Shown: positions 14,654-23,753, counted from the first letter of the stretch. The stretch is DNA of 64,000 nucleotides from DASVUC01 sp036387255 (GCA_036387255.1 DASVUC010000198.1:1-64000), one strand, 5' to 3'. The notes: generated from the letters alone by a model not told the origin. A program made the numbers and translations.

Positions 14654-16126
14654 TCACGCCGCCGCTGTCATCTTACGGTTCAGCACGCGAGTTGCCTCCT
14701 CGACATCATCAAAATGATGTTTTTCCGTCCCGAGGATCTGGTACTTCTCGTGCCCCTTTCCCGCCAGCAGCACCACGTCGCCCGCTTCGGCATCCATGAG
14801 CGCCTGCTCGATAGCGAGCCGCCGATCCGTCTCGACGCGAAGCATCTTTCCCGCTCGCCCGAAACCCGTAAGGATCTCGTCGATGATGATCTGCGGACGC
14901 TCGGTGCGCGGATTGTCGCTCGTCACGTAGATCGCGTCGGCATATTTCTCCGCCACCTTCGCCATGCGCGGGCGCTTGGTGCGATCGCGATCCCCGCCGC
15001 AGCCGAACAGCACCCGCAGCCGACCCTTGGTCAGCGGACGAAGCGCGCTCAGCACGTTCTCCAAGGCATCGTCGGTGTGCGCGTAATCCACCAGCACCGA
15101 GAACGGCTGCCCCGCCCGAACCGGTTCGAGCCGTCCGGGCGCTCCGGTTGCATCCCGCAGCGCCAGTGCAATCTGGTTAACGCTCATGGCGCAAACTTCT
15201 CCCACCAGCGCCGCCGCCGCCAGCACGTTCTCAATATTGTGCCGGCCGATGAGCTGCATGTGCACGTCCGCCTTGCCGTCGGGCGTTATCAGTTGGAACC
15301 GCGTGCCGTCCGAGCTGATCTCCACATCCCGCGCCCGGTAATCCGCGCGCTTGGATGTTCCGAACCGAATGATGCGAGATGGACAATCCTGGATCATCCG
15401 ATCGGCGTACTTACTGTCGTCATTGATCACCGCCACGGCTTCGGGATCAAGCTGCGCGAAGAGCTGCGCCTTTGCCGCCGCGTATTTCTCCATTGTCCCG
15501 TGGTAATCCAGGTGTTCGCCCGTCAGGTTGGTGAACGCCGCGCCTGAAAAGGGCACGCCCGCCACTCGCCCCTGGTCCAGCGCGTGCGAAGACGTCTCCA
15601 TCACCGCCGCCCGGCAACCGCGATCGCGCATCGTGCCGAGCATCTCGGCGATGTCGCACGCCGCCGGCGTGGTCATCTCCGCTTCGCGGCGGTTGCGACC
15701 GTCGTCGATCTCGACAGTTCCGATCATCCCGCAGCGCATGCCGAACTTGCTCAGCAGGTGCCGGACGATGTACGCGCTTGTCGTCTTACCGTTCGTCCCC
15801 GTCATCCCGAAGACGTACATCTGCGACCCCGGCGAGCGGTGAAACAGGTTCGCCAGCACCGACGCCGCCTTGGCGGGGTCGGGCAGGACAATCTGCGGCA
15901 GGGGGGACCCCGCCACCTTCTGGTTCGTCACCACCGCCACCGCGCCACGCGCTGCCGCATCAGCGATGAACCTCGCCCCATCCGTCTTCGTTCCCGCCCG
16001 CGCAACGAAAAGCGACCCTGCGCAGACGCGCCGGGAATCCTCGCAAATTCCACTCACTTCAACGTCGGGAATGCCAGCCAGCGAAAGCCGCGGATCAATC
16101 AGCCGCAGCAGTTTATGAAGCAACAT
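14654..16126 (-). CDS. murE: UDP-N-acetylmuramoyl-L-alanyl-D-glutamate--2,6-diaminopimelate ligase
   Basis: MurE adds the third amino acid of the peptidoglycan stem peptide. The P-loop GMTGTNGKTTSAYI, the AVMETSSHALDQGRV motif and the C-terminal VTSDNPRTERPQ are present. DNPR is the motif associated with meso-diaminopimelate instead of lysine, so this organism probably has DAP-type peptidoglycan. I chose ATG 16126 (MLLHKLLRLIDPRLSLAG), which has a GGAAG sequence upstream. An in-frame ATG at 16177 would add 17 residues with little resemblance to the family. The gene leads the run murE-murF-mraY. Confidence 0.95.
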   Translation of the reverse strand: MLLHKLLRLIDPRLSLAGIPDVEVSGICEDSRRVCAGSLFVARAGTKTDGARFIADAAARGAVAVVTNQKVAGSPLPQIVLPDPAKAASVLANLFHRSPGSQMYVFGMTGTNGKTTSAYIVRHLLSKFGMRCGMIGTVEIDDGRNRREAEMTTPAACDIAEMLGTMRDRGCRAAVMETSSHALDQGRVAGVPFSGAAFTNLTGEHLDYHGTMEKYAAAKAQLFAQLDPEAVAVINDDSKYADRMIQDCPSRIIRFGTSKRADYRARDVEISSDGTRFQLITPDGKADVHMQLIGRHNIENVLAAAALVGEVCAMSVNQIALALRDATGAPGRLEPVRAGQPFSVLVDYAHTDDALENVLSALRPLTKGRLRVLFGCGGDRDRTKRPRMAKVAEKYADAIYVTSDNPRTERPQIIIDEILTGFGRAGKMLRVETDRRLAIEQALMDAEAGDVVLLAGKGHEKYQILGTEKHHFDDVEEATRVLNRKMTAAA

Positions 16127-16348
16127 TCGGGATCTTCCCTTCCCGTCGGCCCGGGCCATGACCATCTGCACCAGCATCCATGCCGGCCGATCAAGGCTAA
16201 CACACGCAAAAACTCAATTCAACGCTCTCGCCCCCTCCGCAGGGGCGAAACAGCCGACGTTATGGGTACATCGGCAAACCACCCAAGCGGGCTGTCAAAG
16301 ATGTACTTTTTTCCTTCAAGGTGGGTTTCAGGGGAAAGAAAATCTTCC

Positions 16349-16371
16349 GGCGACCCCAACGATTGGTCGCC
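16349..16371 (-). terminator. Possible terminator hairpin
   Basis: A 7-bp stem (GGCGACC with GGTCGCC, nine-base loop) lies 44 bases after the stop of the ferredoxin gene. On the minus strand it is followed by GGAAGATTTTCTTTCC. The T run is interrupted, so this is a modest candidate. The rest of the 288-base gap up to murE shows only a small GC hairpin near 16228-16246. Confidence 0.35.
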
Positions 16372-16414
16372 TCAAATCCCGTCGGGTTAAACCTGCGGTC
16401 GCGTCACTTGCGTT

Positions 16415-16777
16415 TCAAAGCGGATTGTTCGCAAATATCAACTCCCTCACCGGTTCCCCCCCAATCAAATGCGACTGAAGAATGCGCTCGGCATTCTCCG
16501 GCGTCACGTTCCGGTACCACGTCCCCTCCGGATACACCACCGCGATCGGCCCGTGGATACAGACCCGCAGACATGCGCAGCGCGTCCGAAAGCACGGCCC
16601 GTCGCTCCCCGCGATGCTTAGTTGCTTCATCCGCTTCTTCACGTATTCCCAGGTCTTGTCCCCCTCAGCCGACTCAATACAGTCCGGCCCCGTGCAGATG
16701 AACAGGTGCCGCGTGAGCTTTCCGATACCAAACTTAGCCGCCATCACCTCCGGCGGGCACTTCGCAGGATTCGCCAT
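16415..16777 (-). CDS. (2Fe-2S) ferredoxin, thioredoxin-like fold
   Basis: This is a 120-residue ferredoxin of the thioredoxin-like 2Fe-2S family (NuoE C-terminal type). The cluster ligands are probably the cysteines in FICTGPDCIES and in GPCFRTRCACLRVCIHGP, which also carries the typical CxHGP-like ending. The end of the protein, GGEPVRELIFANN, is typical of these free-standing ferredoxins. It would be a cytoplasmic electron carrier of unknown partner. I chose the internal ATG 16777 (MANPAKCPPEVM) over 16852, because the upstream codons overlap the end of chrA and look non-coding. It follows chrA by 11 bases and may be co-transcribed. Confidence 0.8.
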   Translation of the reverse strand: MANPAKCPPEVMAAKFGIGKLTRHLFICTGPDCIESAEGDKTWEYVKKRMKQLSIAGSDGPCFRTRCACLRVCIHGPIAVVYPEGTWYRNVTPENAERILQSHLIGGEPVRELIFANNPL

Positions 16778-16788
16778 AGCCCCACACT

Positions 16789-17967
16789 CTAGCGTGCAAC
16801 TGCCCCCACGAGACCGGCGCCAATCACCAGCCACGTCGAATTCACGTCCCACACCGCCAGCAGCGCGAAGCTGACTGCCGCGATGAGCACGTTTAGTACC
16901 CGCATCTGACCGTTAGGCGCCAGCGAGCTTTGCCCTAGCCGAAGCACCACGACAAAGATCAGCGCCATCACCGCCGCGTTTACCGCGTTGAGGGCGCCCC
17001 GCGCATACCGATTGGCCCGGATCCTCGGCAGCACCCGACCCAGCAGCGCAATGAAGAGAAAGCTCGGCGAGAAAATGGCCACCGTGCATGCAATTGCGCC
17101 CACAACCGCCCCCAAGGTCGTTCCCAGAAACCGCTGCCCCAGCACGTATCCTATGAATGTTGCCGTGGTCAGCAGCGGTCCCGGCGTCACTTGCCCCACG
17201 GCGATGGAATCCAGCAGTTCTTGCCGGGTGAGCCAATCCGTTTGATCGACAAAATTGTGCTGAAGATAAGACACCAGCACATACCCCGACCCGAACAGCG
17301 TCGCGCCGATCTTCAGAAACAGCAGCGCCGCTCGCATAAGGTTTCGCGAATCGACGTTCAACAGCGGAATGAGCAGGGGGGTGACATGAAGGGCTTTCGG
17401 CCGCGCGTAATGAATCGCCCCCGCCACCGCCGCCGCACCGAGAGCAATCAGGTCCGGCTGATACTGCGGGAATCGGCTCATTACCAGCGCAAACACCACC
17501 GTGATGGCCGCGACCACACCTGTGAAGGAGTCTACCACGGATGACTTGCTGAACCGCCACAACGCCGCCCCGATGATCGCAACAATCGCCGCGTTAATTG
17601 CCGAAAGAACGTGCGCCGCCTGCGGCAACGCCCCCCACTGAACGTACATCCATGCCAGCGGCAGGATGATGAGCACCGCCGGTGTAATGAAGCAAACCCC
17701 CGCCACCGCCAGCCCCGCGAACCCCGCCCGGATGAAACCGAGGTGAATCGCCAGCTCCGTCGAGTTCGGCCCCGGTACGAAATTTACCGCCGCCACCAGG
17801 TCCAGGAAGTGCCGCCGGTCCACCCACTTCCGCCGCACCACCACCTCGTGCTCCATCATTACGATGTGCGCGCTGGGCCCTCCGAACGCCGTGAACCCTA
17901 GCCGAAGAAAGAGCAGCGCCAATTCCTTCAGTCGCCCCCGATTTTCCGCCGCGCTGTCATCCGACAT
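16789..17967 (-). CDS. chrA: Chromate efflux transporter ChrA, two CHR domains
   Basis: This is a 392-residue membrane protein of the long-chain chromate ion transporter family. The first CHR domain contains LRLGFTAFGGPSAHIVMMEHE and VPGPNSTELAIHLGF. The second contains FLKIGATLFGSGYVLVSYLQ and QVTPGPLLTTATFIGY, so both copies have the FGGP/FGSG and PGP signatures. About ten membrane helices are predicted. ChrA-type proteins export chromate, though many distant relatives have no demonstrated substrate. The ferredoxin gene follows closely. A LuxR-type regulator lies upstream on the same strand. Confidence 0.9.
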   Translation of the reverse strand: MSDDSAAENRGRLKELALLFLRLGFTAFGGPSAHIVMMEHEVVVRRKWVDRRHFLDLVAAVNFVPGPNSTELAIHLGFIRAGFAGLAVAGVCFITPAVLIILPLAWMYVQWGALPQAAHVLSAINAAIVAIIGAALWRFSKSSVVDSFTGVVAAITVVFALVMSRFPQYQPDLIALGAAAVAGAIHYARPKALHVTPLLIPLLNVDSRNLMRAALLFLKIGATLFGSGYVLVSYLQHNFVDQTDWLTRQELLDSIAVGQVTPGPLLTTATFIGYVLGQRFLGTTLGAVVGAIACTVAIFSPSFLFIALLGRVLPRIRANRYARGALNAVNAAVMALIFVVVLRLGQSSLAPNGQMRVLNVLIAAVSFALLAVWDVNSTWLVIGAGLVGAVAR

Positions 17968-18014
17968 GCAGAGGAGAATCTTCTACCGATGGCGCAAATA
18001 CAACCCGTGCGGCT

Positions 18015-18353
18015 CTACCGCTTCACCCAGCGCGCCAAAAGCTCGCCCCGACTCGACACGTTATAGTGTTTATAGATCTGCTTCACATAAACATGGACGG
18101 TATGGGGACTCAGATCCATCTGGGTTGCAATCTGCTTTTCGCTCGAGCCGTTCAACAGTGAAGTCAGCGTCTCGCGAAGTCGCGGCGGGAGCTCCGCTCC
18201 AGCGTTGTCAATTCCCACCTGCGTTCCAACCAGCCGGCAGAAATCCGCCACCAGTTGCCGGCACTTGACCGGGTCCGACGACGCCTCCGCCAGCGGCTCC
18301 AGCACCTTCAACATCGCACCGAGATTCCCAATTTTACGCGACGAATTGCCCAT
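18015..18353 (-). CDS. Short LuxR-type helix-turn-helix regulator
   Basis: The 112-residue protein ends in a LuxR/GerE DNA-binding domain: LRETLTSLLNGSSEKQIATQMDLSPHTVHVYVKQIYKHYNV, in which the TVHVYVKQI helix would read DNA. The N-terminal 50 residues are helical and include a single Cys, with no receiver domain. It is therefore a stand-alone regulator or the output half of a separated system. It lies 47 bases before chrA on the same strand and may be co-transcribed with it or control it; that link is only positional. Confidence 0.75.
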   Translation of the reverse strand: MGNSSRKIGNLGAMLKVLEPLAEASSDPVKCRQLVADFCRLVGTQVGIDNAGAELPPRLRETLTSLLNGSSEKQIATQMDLSPHTVHVYVKQIYKHYNVSSRGELLARWVKR

Positions 18354-18587
18354 CCCTGCACCTCAAAATCCCTGCACCAAGGAGGTGAACCGCCGCACAA
18401 CCTCCCTGTTCAGGGTAGTTGCGAGCGGCTGAAAAGACGCGAGAAGTGTAACAGTGATGTTTGCGGGTTGCCAGCAAAGTTGTACCCCTCAACAGCCGTC
18501 GGGGGGGCGGTTGTTGTTGGGCGCAAGCCTGGCGCACGGGCACGGAAGTCCGCCCGCTCCTTATTCTGTTAAAGAGGTTTGTGAACT

Positions 18588-18971
18588 ATGGGAAGAATCA
18601 GAATCGGTCGTTCCAACGGTTGTTGGGTTGATGTGTTTGATAGTGAGCATTTTACCGGCAATATGCGGCGCCTTCAGGGGCCGGCAGAGTTCATCGGGTT
18701 GCGAATCCGCGAGAAAGACTGGGCCGAGTCCATCGCCAGCATCAACGTCGGGCCCACCGCCTACGTGCAATGCTTCGACTCCCGAGACTTCGACGAGACT
18801 ATCTCCTGGCTGCTCCCGAACCAGTCGACCGAGTCCCTCACGGCGCTGGACCTGCCGCCCACCGTCGACTCCATCCGGCTGTATGACCGTCCACCCTTTG
18901 CCCACGAACCCGGCTACGCCGCCTATATGCTCTGGGCCGCCAGCCAGCTTGTGCGCATGAGACAAAGCTGA
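18588..18971 (+). CDS. Small beta/gamma-crystallin-like protein
   Basis: The 127-residue protein has two segments resembling Greek-key crystallin motifs. One is CWVDVFDSEHFTGNMRRLQG (aromatic-acidic-x-x-x-Phe-x-Gly) followed by a SINVGPTAYVQCF turn. The other is the later SIRLYDRPP stretch. Beta/gamma-crystallin domains often bind calcium and occur in bacterial stress or secreted proteins. There is no signal peptide, so this one would be cytoplasmic unless exported by another route. AAAGAGG about ten bases upstream serves as ribosome binding site. It diverges from the LuxR-type gene across a 234-base gap containing a 9-bp GC hairpin (18490-18516). The family call is by motif only. Confidence 0.5.
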   Translation: MGRIRIGRSNGCWVDVFDSEHFTGNMRRLQGPAEFIGLRIREKDWAESIASINVGPTAYVQCFDSRDFDETISWLLPNQSTESLTALDLPPTVDSIRLYDRPPFAHEPGYAAYMLWAASQLVRMRQS

Positions 18972-19073
18972 TTCAGTCAATTACCCTGTTCCGGGAGGTT
19001 GTGAAGTCGTATCCGGAAGTTGCCCCGCGACCTTCCCCTGGCAAGGCGATTTCATCCATGCGGACCGGCGCCC

Positions 19074-20579
19074 CTAAAACCCGCGCTCCGCAATCTCAAC
19101 CGCCTTGAGCATCGCCTTTGCCTTGTTCATGGTCTCTTCGTATTCATTGGCCGGCACCGAATCGGCAACCACCCCCGCCCCCGCCTGCACATCAAAGGTT
19201 CCCGTCTTCCACACAATCGTTCGCAAGGCAATGCACGTATCCATGTTGCCCGCGAAATCCACATACCCCACCGCGCCGCCATAAGGCCCGCGCCGCGTCG
19301 GCTCCAACTCATCGATGATCTGCATCGCCCGAATCTTGGGCGCGCCGCTCACTGTCCCTACGGGCAAACTTACCCGCAACGCGTCCCAGGCGTTGTACTG
19401 ATCCTCCATCACGCCCGTCACATTGCTCGTGATGTGCATCACATGGCTGTACCGCTCGATCGACATCACGTCGCTGATCTGCACTGTTCCGATTTTCGCC
19501 ACTCGGCCAACATCGTTGCGATGCAGGTCCACCAGCATGATGTGCTCCGCCCGCTCCTTCGGATCCGCCAGCAGGTCCTTCTCCAGCGCCTCGTCCTCCT
19601 GCGGCGTCTTCCCGCGTCGCCGCGTGCCCGCCAGCGGCCGGCTCGTCACGATCCGGTCCTCCACCCGGCACAAGATCTCCGGGCTCGAACCGATGAGCGT
19701 GCACATCGGCGTCTTCAGATAAAACATGAACGGGCTCGGGTTGATGATCCGCAGCGCCCGGTACACATCAAACGGATCCGCCGAGCTGTTCACCCGCAGC
19801 CGCTGACTTGGCACAAACTGGAAGATGTCCCCCGCCCGGATGTACTCCAGCCCCGCGTTCACCGCGCTCTCGAACTGATCGCGGGCCATGTTGCTGTTGA
19901 AGTTCAGCGTAAGTTCCGCCCGCGCATCAATCTCCCCCAGCGCGCTGGTCGGCGGCTGCTGAAGCCGATTCACCAGGTCATCCACCCGGCGGCACGCATC
20001 GCGATATGCATCCTGCGCCGGCGTCCCTTCCGCGCCATGCTTGATAAAAGCGTTCGCCACCACCTTGATCGTCTTGTCCACATGATCAAAGATCACCAGC
20101 TCGCCATAGAGGCCGAACAGCAAATCCGGCAGTCGCCGATCATCCTCGGGCGGCGCGTTGAGCTTCTCCGCCTCGTAATACCGAATCGTGTCGTACCCCG
20201 CATACCCCACCAGCCCCCCCGTGAAAGCAGGCAAGTTTCGATCCCGATGGAAACGCTTCTGCGGAAGAATCTGCGCCAAGTCCGCGAGCGGGTCCGTCGT
20301 CTTGAACTCGCGCGTGCGCTGCCCGCGCTGCACGATCACCGCGTTCCCCTCCATCACCTGGTAAACCAGCGAGGGGGATGTCGCGATAAAGCTGTAGCGC
20401 GCGATCCGTTCCCCGCCCACGACCGATTCCAGCAGAAACGCGTGCGCGTCTCGCCCCAGCACCTCGAACGCCGACACCGGCGTCAGTCGATCCGCGAGCA
20501 GCTGCCGGTAAACAGGCACCACGTCCGCATCTGCCGCCGCCGCCGCAAACGCCTCGGGATCTGGAAAATACCGCCGCAT
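19074..20579 (-). CDS. trpE: Anthranilate synthase component I
   Basis: TrpE converts chorismate to anthranilate, the first step of tryptophan synthesis, using ammonia from a glutaminase partner. The 501-residue protein has the N-terminal regulatory domain (LLESVVGGERIARYSFIATSP, the region that binds tryptophan in TrpE) and a chorismate-binding domain (IRAGDIFQFVPSQRL, SRPLAGTRRRGKTPQEDEALE, LPVGTVSGAPKIRAMQIIDE, PYGGAVGYVDFAGNMD). These motifs favour TrpE over PabB. No trpG, trpD or leader peptide is adjacent, so it stands alone here. Confidence 0.92.
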   Translation of the reverse strand: MRRYFPDPEAFAAAAADADVVPVYRQLLADRLTPVSAFEVLGRDAHAFLLESVVGGERIARYSFIATSPSLVYQVMEGNAVIVQRGQRTREFKTTDPLADLAQILPQKRFHRDRNLPAFTGGLVGYAGYDTIRYYEAEKLNAPPEDDRRLPDLLFGLYGELVIFDHVDKTIKVVANAFIKHGAEGTPAQDAYRDACRRVDDLVNRLQQPPTSALGEIDARAELTLNFNSNMARDQFESAVNAGLEYIRAGDIFQFVPSQRLRVNSSADPFDVYRALRIINPSPFMFYLKTPMCTLIGSSPEILCRVEDRIVTSRPLAGTRRRGKTPQEDEALEKDLLADPKERAEHIMLVDLHRNDVGRVAKIGTVQISDVMSIERYSHVMHITSNVTGVMEDQYNAWDALRVSLPVGTVSGAPKIRAMQIIDELEPTRRGPYGGAVGYVDFAGNMDTCIALRTIVWKTGTFDVQAGAGVVADSVPANEYEETMNKAKAMLKAVEIAERGF

Positions 20580-20628
20580 GTCGCGGATTGTAGGGATGGA
20601 TCAGCTTGAGGGAAGCGAAGCCCGACCG

Positions 20629-21537
20629 CTACAGCGCCACCGCCGGCCGCAGTCGCTGCACGCGCCGCCCATCCCCCGCAGGTTGCATCAGACAATGCAG
20701 CAGCAGCGCCGACCCCAGCATGACACACGCCGCCAGCGTTCGATTCGTCAGCAGCGTCGGAAGCTTCTGCATCGCTGATGATCCGATGACCACCGCCGGC
20801 TCTCGAATCCCCACATGAATCCCAATCTGGTACGGCACCGTGCTGCTCGGACCAATCACATACCCGGCAAAAGTCATCACCAGCAGGATCGGCAAAATCC
20901 CCCACAGGAGCAACCTGCGACGCGTCATCGCACAGATCACCAGCGGCACCCCATACAAGATCGGCAGGTTGTATTGCGCCGGCGTGATGAAGTCCGCAAT
21001 CGCCACGACCGCCACGATGACCACAGATGCGATCACCGCCACCAACTGCGTGAACGATTCGAGGATCTCCTCGTAGATCCGGGCATCGGAATCCATCGCA
21101 TCCACTTCCTCGCGCCGGCGCTGAAGGGTTCGATGAAAGCGATGCTCGAACGCGGAGATTGCCGTGATTGCGCACACCGCGATTGCGGCCAGCGACCGGT
21201 TGAACATCCGCCAGTCCCCGATCATATGCGCAAACGTGTAGGTGCCGCCGTCGGCCCCTTGCGGTCGAGGCCCCAGAAGATAACCGGCGTAAGTGAGCAC
21301 GATGACGCTCACCACCAGGACCTGCAGAACGACCCGGTGCCGCGTCTGCGAGATAAGCAGCACCGGCAGTGCGTACAGGATTGAGATATTCACATTTGCG
21401 GTGAAAAAGTCGACGCCCGCGATCAGCGCGACGATTCCGACGCACGCCGCCACGGTTGGCGCATGTGAATCCTCAGGCGTCTTAGCGCGCATTTCGCCCA
21501 CGCTTGGATTATCGGTCATCATCGCGCCTGACTGCAT
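20629..21537 (-). CDS. Membrane protein with internally duplicated four-helix domain
   Basis: This 302-residue protein has about eight membrane helices and seems built from two copies of one unit. Copy one contains GVDFFTANVNISILYALPVL and ends TYAGYLLGP. Copy two contains IADFITPAQYNLPILYGVPL and ends TFAGYVIGP. The pattern D-F-x-T followed by LPILYGVP and ending AGYxxGP resembles the membrane-sensor half of some planctomycete sensor kinases, but no kinase domain follows. A soluble linker (HRFHRTLQRRREEVDAMDSD) joins the copies. Function is unknown. Start codons at 21522 and 21519 are also possible. It lies 49 bases upstream of trpE on the same strand. Confidence 0.65.
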   Translation of the reverse strand: MQSGAMMTDNPSVGEMRAKTPEDSHAPTVAACVGIVALIAGVDFFTANVNISILYALPVLLISQTRHRVVLQVLVVSVIVLTYAGYLLGPRPQGADGGTYTFAHMIGDWRMFNRSLAAIAVCAITAISAFEHRFHRTLQRRREEVDAMDSDARIYEEILESFTQLVAVIASVVIVAVVAIADFITPAQYNLPILYGVPLVICAMTRRRLLLWGILPILLVMTFAGYVIGPSSTVPYQIGIHVGIREPAVVIGSSAMQKLPTLLTNRTLAACVMLGSALLLHCLMQPAGDGRRVQRLRPAVAL

Positions 21538-21880
21538 GGAACTTCAGTCCTGAACAACGAAACAGGCCGAACGCGAAGCCCACCGCGATCAACCGAGCCG
21601 ACTTCATCCGCCGGCACTTCCTCAATATAGACGCTGGAAGCCAATGTTTAGTGCGATAGCGGGGCGTAAAAGTTCCATTTTCTTCAGCAGCCCCGGCTCC
21701 TCAACGATGCTTAATCCACCGGTGACCATCAGGCGTGCTTACCGGGGACCTCCATCTAAACATCTCGGAATTGATTCTCAAATTGACCGCGCGTTGCGGC
21801 GGGGTGAACCTTGAATTTTCGTCGTTTCCGCTCCGGTGCCCGCTCTTTAGACTCGACGGTTCGACTCACAAAGGAGCCCA
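21538..21880. other. Intergenic region between divergent genes
   Basis: This 343-base region separates the membrane-protein gene and slyD, which are divergently transcribed, so it should hold both promoters. The only plus-strand candidate I see is TATAGA at 21626-21631 with a poor -35 (TTCATC), which would give a leader of about 240 bases. Just before slyD there is a good ribosome binding site (AAAGGAG). No repeat, hairpin or reading frame stands out. Confidence 0.4.
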
Positions 21881-22363
21881 ATGAACGTCGCCAAAGACAA
21901 GATCGTTTCCATCGACTACACCCTCACCGGCGACGGTGGCCAGGTTCTTGACTCCTCTTCCGGTCGCGCTCCCCTCGCCTACCTCCACGGCGCCGGCAAC
22001 ATCATCCCGGGACTCGAACAAGCCCTTGAAGGAAAGAACTCGGGAGATCAGCTCAACGTCTCCATCCCCCCCGAACAAGGCTACGGCACCCGTGACGAGA
22101 ACCTCGTCCAGGCCGTCCCCCGCACCGCCTTCCAAGGTGCTCCCGAGCTCAAAGCCGGCATGCAGTTCCAGGCCAACACCAACATGGGACCGCGCCTCCT
22201 CACGATCGTCGACGTCCGCCCCGACCAAGTGATGGTCGACGCCAACCATCCCCTCGCGGGCCAGACCCTCAACTTCGATGTGAAAGTCGTCGAAGTCCGA
22301 GACGCCACCGCGGAAGAACTCTCCCATGGTCACCCGCACGGCCCCGGCGGTCATCAGCACTAA
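21881..22363 (+). CDS. slyD: FKBP-type peptidyl-prolyl isomerase, SlyD-like
   Basis: This is a 160-residue cytoplasmic prolyl isomerase and chaperone. The N-terminal FKBP part has VSIDYTLTGDGGQVLDSS, followed by an insert-in-flap domain (IPPEQGYGTRDENLVQ through DVRPDQVMVDANHPLAG), then LNFDVKVVEVRDAT closing the FKBP fold. The tail HGHPHGPGGHQH is histidine-rich like the metal-binding tail of SlyD, which delivers nickel for hydrogenase and urease maturation; no such genes are near. AAAGGAG precedes the start by about four bases. The next gene is 255 bases downstream. Confidence 0.92.
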   Translation: MNVAKDKIVSIDYTLTGDGGQVLDSSSGRAPLAYLHGAGNIIPGLEQALEGKNSGDQLNVSIPPEQGYGTRDENLVQAVPRTAFQGAPELKAGMQFQANTNMGPRLLTIVDVRPDQVMVDANHPLAGQTLNFDVKVVEVRDATAEELSHGHPHGPGGHQH

Positions 22364-22374
22364 TCCTCCCTCTT

Positions 22375-22416
22375 CCCCTCTCCCGGTACTCCGCCGGGAG
22401 AGGGTAGGGTGAGGGC
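22375..22416. repeat. Dispersed hairpin repeat, family B
   Basis: A perfect 11-bp stem (CCCTCTCCCGG 22376-22386 with CCGGGAGAGGG 22394-22404) is followed by TAGGGTGAGGGC. The reverse complement of the whole element matches 57688-57742 inside the E1-like gene. It begins 11 bases after the slyD stop codon and could act as a 3'-end hairpin, though no T run follows. Confidence 0.85.
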
Positions 22417-22582
22417 TCGTCTTGCAAAGGGAGAATCCTCGTTGCTCAAAACGGCGCACTGCAAAGTGCAGTTAGCCAACGCACTCCCATCGCGCAACGT
22501 CCGATATATCCCCTCGATCCGTTCATCTTGCCGAAGTTTCCACCGCCCTGGCTCTTTTTCCTGTCGCAAAGCACCTTGAGCG

Positions 22583-22612
22583 TTGCTGAAAAAATTCTGC
22601 CAGCGGTATAGT
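22583..22612 (+). promoter_or_regulatory. Promoter TTGCTG-N18-TATAGT, leaderless start
   Basis: TTGCTG (22583-22588) and TATAGT (22607-22612) are separated by 18 bases, a good sigma-70 type promoter. TATAGT stands six bases before the ATG at 22619 and no Shine-Dalgarno sequence is present. The transcript would start at or very near the start codon. Confidence 0.6.
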
Positions 22613-22618
22613 GCGCGC

Positions 22619-23506
22619 ATGGCCGGGCAAAGCCGAGTCGCCGTTCGGCAGCCCGCGGTTGCGGGTTTGTTTTATCCCGCGGCAGATGACCAGTGTCGCT
22701 CCGCCGCGCAGCGCATGATCTCCGCCAACAGCGGTGCATCAGACGTTGCCTGGATGGGCGGTGTGGTTCCTCACGCCGGATGGGTGTGCAGCGGCGCGAT
22801 CGCCGGTGAAGTCATCGGCACCATCGCTGCGCGGTCGACGCCCGACGTGGTTGTGATCTTCGGCGCGGTGCATACGCCCATCGAACTCGATCGCGCGGTC
22901 CTTTCGAGCTTCGGTCAGTGGCATGTTCCCGGCGGCGTCAGCGATGTTCCCGCGGATCTCGCCATCGAAGTTCGATCCAGCTCGCCGCTGTTCGTTGTGG
23001 ACGATCGCTTTCATCTTCGCGAGCATGCCGTCGAGGTCGAGCTTCCGCTGATCCAGCGGGCGTGGCCCAGGGCAAAGCTCCTGCCCATCGAAGTGCCGCT
23101 GTGGCAGGACGCCCAGCAGATTGGCGAGCGAACCGCAAAAGCTGTGATGGCGCGAGGACAGAAAGCTGTTTATCTCGCCAGCAGCGACCTGACACATTAT
23201 GGCCCCGCCTACCACTTCACCCCGATGGGCGTCGGGATGGATGCACTCAAGTGGGCCAAGGAAAACGACCGGCGTCTGCTCACTGCAATCGAGCAGCTCA
23301 AGACCGAGCAGATCGTGCCGGAGGTCCGAGAACGGATGAACGCGTGTGGCGGAGGCGCCATCGCTGCGATGCTGGCGGCTTGCCAGTTATCGGGCGCGAC
23401 GCAGGCGAAAGTGTTGCGTCACGCCAACAGCTACGAAACCCTCCAGGCGGTTCATCCGCAGAGGCCCGATAACGCCGTGGGCTATGCCGGCGTGGTCGTA
23501 GGCTGA
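22619..23506 (+). CDS. MEMO1 / AmmeMemoRadiSam system protein B family
   Basis: This is a 295-residue protein of the MEMO family. It has RQPAVAGLFYPA at the start, VVPHAGWVCSGAIAGEV in the first third, and HLREHAVEVELPLIQ plus LASSDLTHYG further on. These match the conserved His and Asp positions of human MEMO1, a fold related to non-haem iron dioxygenases. In bacteria it often sits beside an AMMECR1 protein and a radical SAM enzyme, but neither is present here. The biochemical role is not established. A TTG at 22583 is in frame but coincides with the -35 box, so I prefer ATG 22619. Confidence 0.85.
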   Translation: MAGQSRVAVRQPAVAGLFYPAADDQCRSAAQRMISANSGASDVAWMGGVVPHAGWVCSGAIAGEVIGTIAARSTPDVVVIFGAVHTPIELDRAVLSSFGQWHVPGGVSDVPADLAIEVRSSSPLFVVDDRFHLREHAVEVELPLIQRAWPRAKLLPIEVPLWQDAQQIGERTAKAVMARGQKAVYLASSDLTHYGPAYHFTPMGVGMDALKWAKENDRRLLTAIEQLKTEQIVPEVRERMNACGGGAIAAMLAACQLSGATQAKVLRHANSYETLQAVHPQRPDNAVGYAGVVVG

Positions 23507-23753
23507 TAACTAAACATGTTGCCGCCAAGCAACGGCAGCGTGCGGAAGTTGCAAACGTTCATCGCCAGGGACGGCGCTTGTTGATCCAGATCAACATCCG
23601 GTGCAGGTAGCGCCGGATGCATACAGCGCAAACAGCCGTCGCCGGGGCTGGTAACGCGGGATCGGACTTGCTTTTCCGGTAGAAAATTGAGCCGCATCGC
23701 GATTGGTCCACCCTTCGCTATGAGGGGCTTATCGAGAGGGAGTGGTTGGTTTT

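Noticed and set aside
19020..20609. 529-codon open frame opposite trpE
   Set aside because: It has low-complexity Arg/His/Pro-rich content and no motifs. TrpE is complete on the minus strand.
23541..23562. Phrase CGGCAGCGTGCGGA shared with 48429-48450
   Set aside because: The match is only about 20 bases with two differences, and one copy lies at the coding end of a gene. It could be chance, so it is not listed as a repeat.
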